Origin: JAEYFP01 sp964579795
Lineage (GTDB): Bacteria > Bacillota > Clostridia > Lachnospirales > Lachnospiraceae
Assembly: GCA_964579795.1 (NCBI GenBank)
Contig: CAZOHM010000007.1
Span: 1 to 64,000, forward strand
DNA length: 64,000 bases
Direction of reading: 5' to 3'
How positions within the stretch are numbered: the stretch's first letter is position 1; each line of letters opens with the position of its first letter. The position numbers were made by a program, and so were the translations under genes. Below are positions 59,395 to 64,000 of this stretch, in pieces. The notes beneath the pieces were generated by a model, which saw only the letters and a program-made list of their open reading frames with translations, was not told the DNA's origin and searched no databases.

Positions 59395-60426
59395 CTATAT
59401 TTCTTCATCCTGATATGCTGTCAAAAATTCGAGCTGATATATAACAGTATCCTCATGCATGTCAACCTTTGTATTGATTACATAAGCATTTAGCAGCTCA
59501 TCTCGTAATTGCTCCAGTACAGACGGCATTGCTCTTGCAACCGTTCCATGAAATGTAAGGGTGAACACTGCTCTGACAGCAGTTTCAAACTCAGATGCAA
59601 TGGTCAACTCACAGCCATCCATTACCTTTACATAGTACCTGGTGAGTAACCAGATCACAAATCGAATATTTGATGCCTTTACCTTCGGAATCTCACCAAT
59701 CAAACAGCTTATCACTCCTGCAAGATGAAATCCATTCTTCTCAAAAGGTAATAGGTCGGCACGTATCTGGTCTTCAAACCCATCAATATCCTTAACACCT
59801 GTTGTCTGCATTTTAAGAAGCATCACAAATACTTCGTTGACCCACGTATATCTACTTTCAAGTACATTAGAATCCAAAGCACTGATATTTCTTAGCTGTG
59901 TCAGCATAAGCTGTGTAATGGTATTGAGCTTGTAATAGCTGTACTGCTGCTTCTTAAGTGCGTATGTCAGACTGGAAAGCGTTTCCTGAAACTCTTCTTC
60001 TGCTCTAATAAGCATATTTTCGCGCTTTTTTCTGCTCATTTCAATCTGGGCACACTCTATGGAATCTTCCACTTCTTCGATGACTTCATTCATATCCCAT
60101 GGTGCAGCAAATATCTTATGTATCCGATGTCGGTTAACAAGCTTTGTCACAAGCAGGGGACTCATCACATCAATGCAGACATTTAGTATCACACCTGGAA
60201 ACTCTCTGTCACACCGTTCAACAATCTGACTCAGTCTCATATCTGGAATATTGATATCAATTAACAGAAGAAATATCTCCCGTTCTTTCATGATTTCAAA
60301 TGCCTCTGTAGCAGTAGAAGACACTATAAACGTTATCTCCAGTTCCTCAAAGCGTTCCTTGAAGATTTCCTGAAAATGGCTTGCTATTTCACTATTTGAC
60401 TGGATGAATAAAACGCTTTTCTCCAT
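59395..60426 (-). CDS. Receiver-domain protein with uncharacterised C-terminal half
   Basis: Protein of 343 residues. Residues 1-125 look like a receiver (VLFIQSNSEIASHFQEIFKE, LLLIDINIPDMRLSQIVERC with the phosphoacceptor Asp, then FAAPWDMNEVIEEVEDSIE), but the acidic pair at the N-terminus is replaced by QSNSE and the Lys of KP by Ala, so phosphorylation is doubtful. A coiled segment (about 130-160) links to an all-helical/mixed domain (about 165-343: LTQLRNISALDSNVLESRYT, LAGVISCLIGEIPKVKASNI) that I do not recognise. It may descend from a histidine-kinase-like fold. ATG 60426 (MEKSV) chosen over ATG 60447. Lies upstream of nothing and 50 bases after htpG. Confidence 0.72.
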   Translation of the reverse strand: MEKSVLFIQSNSEIASHFQEIFKERFEELEITFIVSSTATEAFEIMKEREIFLLLIDINIPDMRLSQIVERCDREFPGVILNVCIDVMSPLLVTKLVNRHRIHKIFAAPWDMNEVIEEVEDSIECAQIEMSRKKRENMLIRAEEEFQETLSSLTYALKKQQYSYYKLNTITQLMLTQLRNISALDSNVLESRYTWVNEVFVMLLKMQTTGVKDIDGFEDQIRADLLPFEKNGFHLAGVISCLIGEIPKVKASNIRFVIWLLTRYYVKVMDGCELTIASEFETAVRAVFTLTFHGTVARAMPSVLEQLRDELLNAYVINTKVDMHEDTVIYQLEFLTAYQDEEI

Positions 60427-60476
60427 ATGCTTCCCAACCCCTGCCATGAAATAATATTACATAAAAATACTTTGTT

Positions 60477-62576
60477 CTATTTCATCAATAGTAACATAAT
60501 TTCATTGCTTCTTGCAACAAATTTAGTCATTGCATCAGGTGACAGCGGCTTATTGGACAGGACTGCCAGATCATAGAGCTGTTCACAAATCATCGGAACC
60601 TTCTCACTGTCCTTGTTTTCAAAGATATACTGTACAAGCTTGTTGTTTGCATTTAATACGAGTGTCTCACCGTCCTCGCCAAACATTCCCGCATCCATTC
60701 CTGGCATGCTGTACATCTTCATCATATCCTGCATACGACGGCTCTCTTCCGATATTGTCAGCATAGAGGATACTGCCTCATTTTTCAGTTTTTCAACTTT
60801 CACTTCCAGCTTATCCTTGCCAAGTGCTTTTCTGAACAGCTCTGAAAGTGTCGTTGTTTTCTCTTCCAGTGATGCCTTATCCTCTTCTGCGACTTCCTCT
60901 TTAAAAGAATCTGTCAAATCTGCATCAATTCTCTGGAATTTCACATCCTCGTTCTTTGACTCAAGCTGTGACAAGAATGGCTGGTCAATATTGTGTGTCA
61001 AAATAAATGCATCCAGCTTTTGCTCTTTAAACATATTAATATATTGAGACTGCTGCTTTTCATCTGTTACATAGTAAATGATCTTTCTTGGTTCTTTCTC
61101 TTTTTCATCATCCTCGGCATTAGTTTCATCAACAACCTCTGCCTCTACCTTTTCACCATTTTCATCAGAAGCATTCTCTTTCGTATCCTTCTTCTGATCA
61201 AGCTCCAGACACTCAGGCAGTGTCATATACTTTCCATCGAGATTTTTGAACAGAATATAGTCTGTCATTTTCTCACAAAACTTGTCATCCTTCAGGCAGC
61301 CATATTTGATAAACGGACTGATATCATCCCAGTACTTCTCATATTCCTCTTTTTCAGTCTTGCACATTCCAGAAAGCTTATCTGCAACCTTCTTGGAAAT
61401 ATAGTCAGATATCTTCTTAACAAATCCGTCATTCTGCAATGCACTTCTCGAAACATTAAGAGGCAGGTCCGGACAGTCGATCACACCTTTAAGGAGCATT
61501 AGAAATTCCGGAATTACTTCCTTAATATTGTCGGCAATAAATACCTGATTATTATACAGCTTGATTGTGCCTTCAATTGATTCATACTCCATATTAATCT
61601 TAGGGAAATAAAGAATACCCTTCAGATTAAACGGATAATCCATATTCAAATGAATCCAGAACAAAGGCTCCTTGTAGTCCATAAATACCTTTCTGTAAAA
61701 TTCAAGGTATTCTTCCTTTGTACAGTCATTTGGATGTTTTGTCCAGAGTGGCTCTGTATCATTTAATGCAACCGGACGCTTCAGAATCTTCAGCTTGTCC
61801 TTTGCTGGGCTGACCTCAACCTGCTCCTTTGTGCCATCCTCTTTCTCTTTTTCTTCAAATTTTGCTTCCTCATGGATTGTTTCGATCACTGTGTCTTTGT
61901 CAGTCTTGTCAGCAACCTCTATTGTTTCATACTCTGGCTCTGCATTCTCCTTTTCAAGGAAGATTGGTACCGGCATAAAGGAACAATACTTTTTAATAAC
62001 CTCGCGTGCACGATACTCATTGCAGAACTCAATGCTCTCTTCATTCAGGAACAGTGTGATTTCCGTTCCTACATCTGTCTTTGATCCTTCATCCAGAGTA
62101 TACTCTGTTCCTCCATCGCACTCCCAGTGAACAGCCTTTGCACCCTGCTTGTATGAAAGTGTGTCGATATGAACATCATCTGCTACCATAAAAGCAGAAT
62201 AGAATCCAAGACCGAAATGACCAATAATCTGATCCTCGTTTGTCTTATCCTTGTATTTCTCCAGAAAAGCGGTTGCTCCCGAAAACGCAATCTGTGTAAT
62301 GTATTCTTCTACCTCATCAGCTTCCATACCAAGACCTGTATCAATAAACTTTAGTGTCTTTGCCTCAGGGTTTACAATCACTTTTATTTTGTTCTCATGT
62401 CCGTCCGTGAATGAATACTCACCCATCATGTCAAGCTTTTTCAATTTCGTAATTGCATCACAGCCATTGGAAATAAGCTCCCTCATGAAAATATCGTGAT
62501 CAGAATATAACCATTTCTTGATAATTGGAAAAATATTATCACTGTTAATTGACAAATTTCCTTGTTTTGTTGCCAT
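60477..62576 (-). CDS. htpG: Molecular chaperone HtpG (Hsp90)
   Basis: ATP-dependent chaperone dimer of 699 residues. N-domain motifs: IFMRELISNGCDAITKLKKL, LKFIDTGLGMEADEVEEYI, IGHFGLGFYSAFMVAD and GTEITLFLNEE. A charged linker (about 215-265, EEKEKEDGTKEQVEV) and the middle domain (EPLFWIHLNMDYPFNLKGIL, DLPLNVSRSALQND) follow, with a second acidic insert at about 465-505 (EVVDETNAEDDEKEKEP) that E. coli HtpG lacks. ATG 62576 (MATKQG) matches family starts; ATG 62582 is two codons earlier. Preceded by a vegetative promoter and CIRCE, so under HrcA. Confidence 0.96.
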   Translation of the reverse strand: MATKQGNLSINSDNIFPIIKKWLYSDHDIFMRELISNGCDAITKLKKLDMMGEYSFTDGHENKIKVIVNPEAKTLKFIDTGLGMEADEVEEYITQIAFSGATAFLEKYKDKTNEDQIIGHFGLGFYSAFMVADDVHIDTLSYKQGAKAVHWECDGGTEYTLDEGSKTDVGTEITLFLNEESIEFCNEYRAREVIKKYCSFMPVPIFLEKENAEPEYETIEVADKTDKDTVIETIHEEAKFEEKEKEDGTKEQVEVSPAKDKLKILKRPVALNDTEPLWTKHPNDCTKEEYLEFYRKVFMDYKEPLFWIHLNMDYPFNLKGILYFPKINMEYESIEGTIKLYNNQVFIADNIKEVIPEFLMLLKGVIDCPDLPLNVSRSALQNDGFVKKISDYISKKVADKLSGMCKTEKEEYEKYWDDISPFIKYGCLKDDKFCEKMTDYILFKNLDGKYMTLPECLELDQKKDTKENASDENGEKVEAEVVDETNAEDDEKEKEPRKIIYYVTDEKQQSQYINMFKEQKLDAFILTHNIDQPFLSQLESKNEDVKFQRIDADLTDSFKEEVAEEDKASLEEKTTTLSELFRKALGKDKLEVKVEKLKNEAVSSMLTISEESRRMQDMMKMYSMPGMDAGMFGEDGETLVLNANNKLVQYIFENKDSEKVPMICEQLYDLAVLSNKPLSPDAMTKFVARSNEIMLLLMK

Positions 62577-62618
62577 GTACATACATCCCTTTCCTAAATA
62601 ATAATTGTCATATATAGA

Positions 62619-62647
62619 AGTTTAATATCCTGTAATAAAAAAGTCAA
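62619..62647 (-). promoter_or_regulatory. Promoter of htpG
   Basis: On the minus strand TTGACT (62647-62642), exactly 17 bases, TAAACT (62624-62619), giving a leader of about 35 bases. Confidence 0.75.
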
Positions 62648-62654
62648 GAACAAA

Positions 62655-62681
62655 TTAGCACTCATTTTGCTTGAGTGCTAA
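62655..62681 (-). promoter_or_regulatory. CIRCE operator (HrcA binding site)
   Basis: TTAGCACTC (62655-62663), nine bases, GAGTGCTAA (62673-62681): a perfect match to the CIRCE consensus, bound by the heat-shock repressor HrcA. It lies seven bases upstream of the -35 box of the htpG promoter rather than over or after the start. Confidence 0.95.
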
Positions 62682-62735
62682 TAATTTATGCTTTATTTAG
62701 ATTTTCTTTATAATTTGCTATATTGACTTTACGAG

Positions 62736-63815
62736 TCAACCCCTGGCAATTACAAAATACTTGTCATAAATATCAAAAAAGCTTGTTGTCGTATAGGTGT
62801 CCTTCTTCTGATAGGATATAGAATCCCAATAGGTAGCATTTAAATTGGATGTCAGTGTTTTTACATATTCATCATAAACCTGATTAAAAGCATCCTGCTT
62901 GCGCTGTTTAACAATCACCTCTTTATTGGCATCTGTTTCCTCCTGATTGAAGGTACTAACACACTGTAGAATATGATACCCATACTCTGTCTCAATAATG
63001 TCGCTGTTCTGTCCCGTCTCCAGATTAAAGGCTGCTGTTTCAAATGCCTCTGGCATGACTCCACGTCCAAAGCTGTACACAGACTGTGAATCTTCATTGT
63101 AGTCAGTGGAAAGTACATCAAAATCACTTCCCTCCTGCAGCTTCTGAGCAATCTGCTGAATTCTCGCATACGCATCCTGCTTCTGACTGTCTGTAAACGC
63201 AAGTCGGTTTCCTGCAGCGTCTGTAGAATATGTCTTGACAAGAATGCTCTTCACTGTTATGGTACGTGCCTCATCATCACTGATTTCCGGATTGACATCA
63301 TCCGTAATCACATGATACAGCTTATCTGCAACTGCAAATTCATGATAGAGCTGCAAAATTGTATCTTCATCAACACCCATATATGCAATTTCGTCACTAT
63401 TCAGTGTGGAGTAATACTCCTTGGCTGCTGCTTTTACCTTTGCCTCTTCATCCTTATCAAGTGTCGTTTCATACTGCTTTGCAAGCAAATTCATCACCTT
63501 GATTTGTGCAATCCGGGCAAGAATGGTTCCCTTATATTCCTGTTCAACTGTACTGCCGTTTTTCAGAGGCACCTGCCATATTTGTGAGCCAAAAATCTCA
63601 TCATACTGATTTTCGGAGTTCATCAGATAAACCATAATTTCCGACACCATACACGAGCTGTCCTCAATACGGAATATCTCTCCTTCATCAAAATCTGTAG
63701 TCAGCACAATTTCAGTCTTACGTGATTTTTTGCAGCCACATAATGCTGACGCAAAAGCAAGCAGTATGACAGCCATAAAAAAAATTTTTCTACGCTTCAT
63801 TCTATTATCATTCAT
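62736..63815 (-). CDS. Foldase lipoprotein with parvulin domain (PrsA-like)
   Basis: Exported peptidyl-prolyl isomerase of 359 residues. Signal peptide (MKRRKIFFMAVILLAFASAL) with lipobox LCGC. An N-terminal SurA/trigger-like helical part (about 60-170: MNLLAKQYETTLDKDEEAKV) is followed by a parvulin domain (about 185-300: TVKSILVKTYSTDAAGNRLA, DFDVLSTDYNEDSQSVYSFG, MPEAFETAAFNLETGQNSDI, IETEYGYHILQCVS). It helps secreted proteins fold outside the membrane. Start at ATG 63815 or ATG 63800 (MKRRK); neither has a strong ribosome site. Lies between the FAD dehydrogenase and htpG on the same strand. Confidence 0.9.
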   Translation of the reverse strand: MNDNRMKRRKIFFMAVILLAFASALCGCKKSRKTEIVLTTDFDEGEIFRIEDSSCMVSEIMVYLMNSENQYDEIFGSQIWQVPLKNGSTVEQEYKGTILARIAQIKVMNLLAKQYETTLDKDEEAKVKAAAKEYYSTLNSDEIAYMGVDEDTILQLYHEFAVADKLYHVITDDVNPEISDDEARTITVKSILVKTYSTDAAGNRLAFTDSQKQDAYARIQQIAQKLQEGSDFDVLSTDYNEDSQSVYSFGRGVMPEAFETAAFNLETGQNSDIIETEYGYHILQCVSTFNQEETDANKEVIVKQRKQDAFNQVYDEYVKTLTSNLNATYWDSISYQKKDTYTTTSFFDIYDKYFVIARG

Positions 63816-63860
63816 ACTTTCATTTACTTATGATTATTAATTTTTATTATTTACTTATGG

Positions 63861-64000
63861 TTACTTACTTAAAATACTACGTGCAACACTGATACCATTT
63901 GCTGATGCCTGCTGAAGTCCTCTTGTCACACCTGCGCCATCCCCTATTGCAAACAGACCATTTACGCTTGTTTCAAAATCCGTATTTACAACAACCTTAT
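63861..64000 (-). CDS. FAD-dependent dehydrogenase (COG2509 type), C-terminal fragment
   Basis: Only the last 46 codons are in the window; the rest lies beyond its end. The fragment reads VNTDFETSVNGLFAIGDGAG, then VTRGLQQASANGISVARSIL and SK. GLFAIGDGAG is the second FAD-binding motif of flavoprotein dehydrogenases, and VTRGLQQASANG points to the uncharacterised FAD-dependent dehydrogenases of COG2509. Stop codon at 63861. Confidence 0.82.
   Translation of the reverse strand, partial: KVVVNTDFETSVNGLFAIGDGAGVTRGLQQASANGISVARSILSK

Noticed and set aside
62723..62739. TTGACT-ACG-AGTCAA palindrome at the end of the foldase gene as a terminator
   Set aside because: Only six pairs, overlaps the stop codon and is not followed by a T run.
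1..64000. tRNA, rRNA, insertion sequences, integrases, phage genes or defence systems
   Set aside because: None recognised by eye; gene order and composition look like uninterrupted chromosome.

Overview
The window is AT-rich chromosomal DNA from a low-GC Gram-positive anaerobe, most likely a gut Lachnospiraceae/Clostridia species. Evidence: strong AGGAGG-type ribosome binding sites, TTG and GTG starts, extended -10 promoters (TGnTATAAT), many lipoproteins with LxGC lipoboxes, class III fructose bisphosphatase, a lysine riboswitch, a CIRCE element, and gene families typical of Clostridia (DUF1836, YerC/TrpR-like, DUF3021-LytTR, PTS_EIIC_2, GGDEF fused to a LacI-like sensor). I found no tRNA, rRNA, insertion sequence, prophage or CRISPR array.

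Layout. 1-8.3 kb: rRNA methyltransferase RlmD (cut by the window edge), an intracellular GH2-GH31 glycosidase pair, a small acidic-tailed membrane protein and PcrA helicase. 8.4-12.9 kb: a secreted protein of five 29-residue repeats with an adjacent 43-aa secreted micropeptide, then DUF1836, YerC, a PHP phosphatase, CheC and a glycerophosphodiesterase. 13-19.7 kb: a complete branched-chain amino-acid ABC transporter (substrate-binding protein, LivH, M, G, F), followed by a cytidylate-kinase-like protein and a cation/proton antiporter; a second promoter and a strong hairpin separate the binding protein from the permeases. 19.7-30 kb: sensory and sugar-uptake genes (LacI-like/GGDEF protein, orphan NMT1-type binding lipoprotein, SARP-type regulator diverging from an AraC-type response regulator, three-gene sugar ABC transporter).

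30-40.6 kb is the most unusual part. A tightly packed minus-strand operon encodes a hybrid histidine kinase, two tandem-receiver proteins, a membrane-anchored GH25 lysozyme, a lone PilC/GspF platform protein and a PilX/bactofilin-like membrane-anchored protein. Just upstream lie a bactofilin and a catalytically dead LytM/M23 protein. Together they look like a signal-controlled envelope-remodelling or pilus-like module lacking its own ATPase and pilins. 40.7-50 kb: a cold shock protein; the chain fbp, eukaryotic-type hisA, HD-GYP response regulator and amidohydrolase; a LytTR/DUF3021 pair; dapA-dapB under a lysine riboswitch; cobalamin adenosyltransferase and a two-OB-fold SSB. 50-64 kb: TypA, MgtE (with an overlapping 38-codon leader ORF), a large membrane-anchored surface protein, YigZ, a class A PBP, a receiver protein with an unknown C-terminal half, HtpG with CIRCE, a PrsA-like foldase lipoprotein, and the C-terminus of an FAD-dependent dehydrogenase.

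Most of the window is ordinary core genome. Points that deserve a second look are the 30-39.5 kb envelope/signalling block, the repeat protein plus micropeptide, the mgtE leader ORF, the eukaryotic-type HisA, the liv leader hairpin and the CIRCE position at htpG. Protein family calls come from motif recognition by eye, not from database searches.
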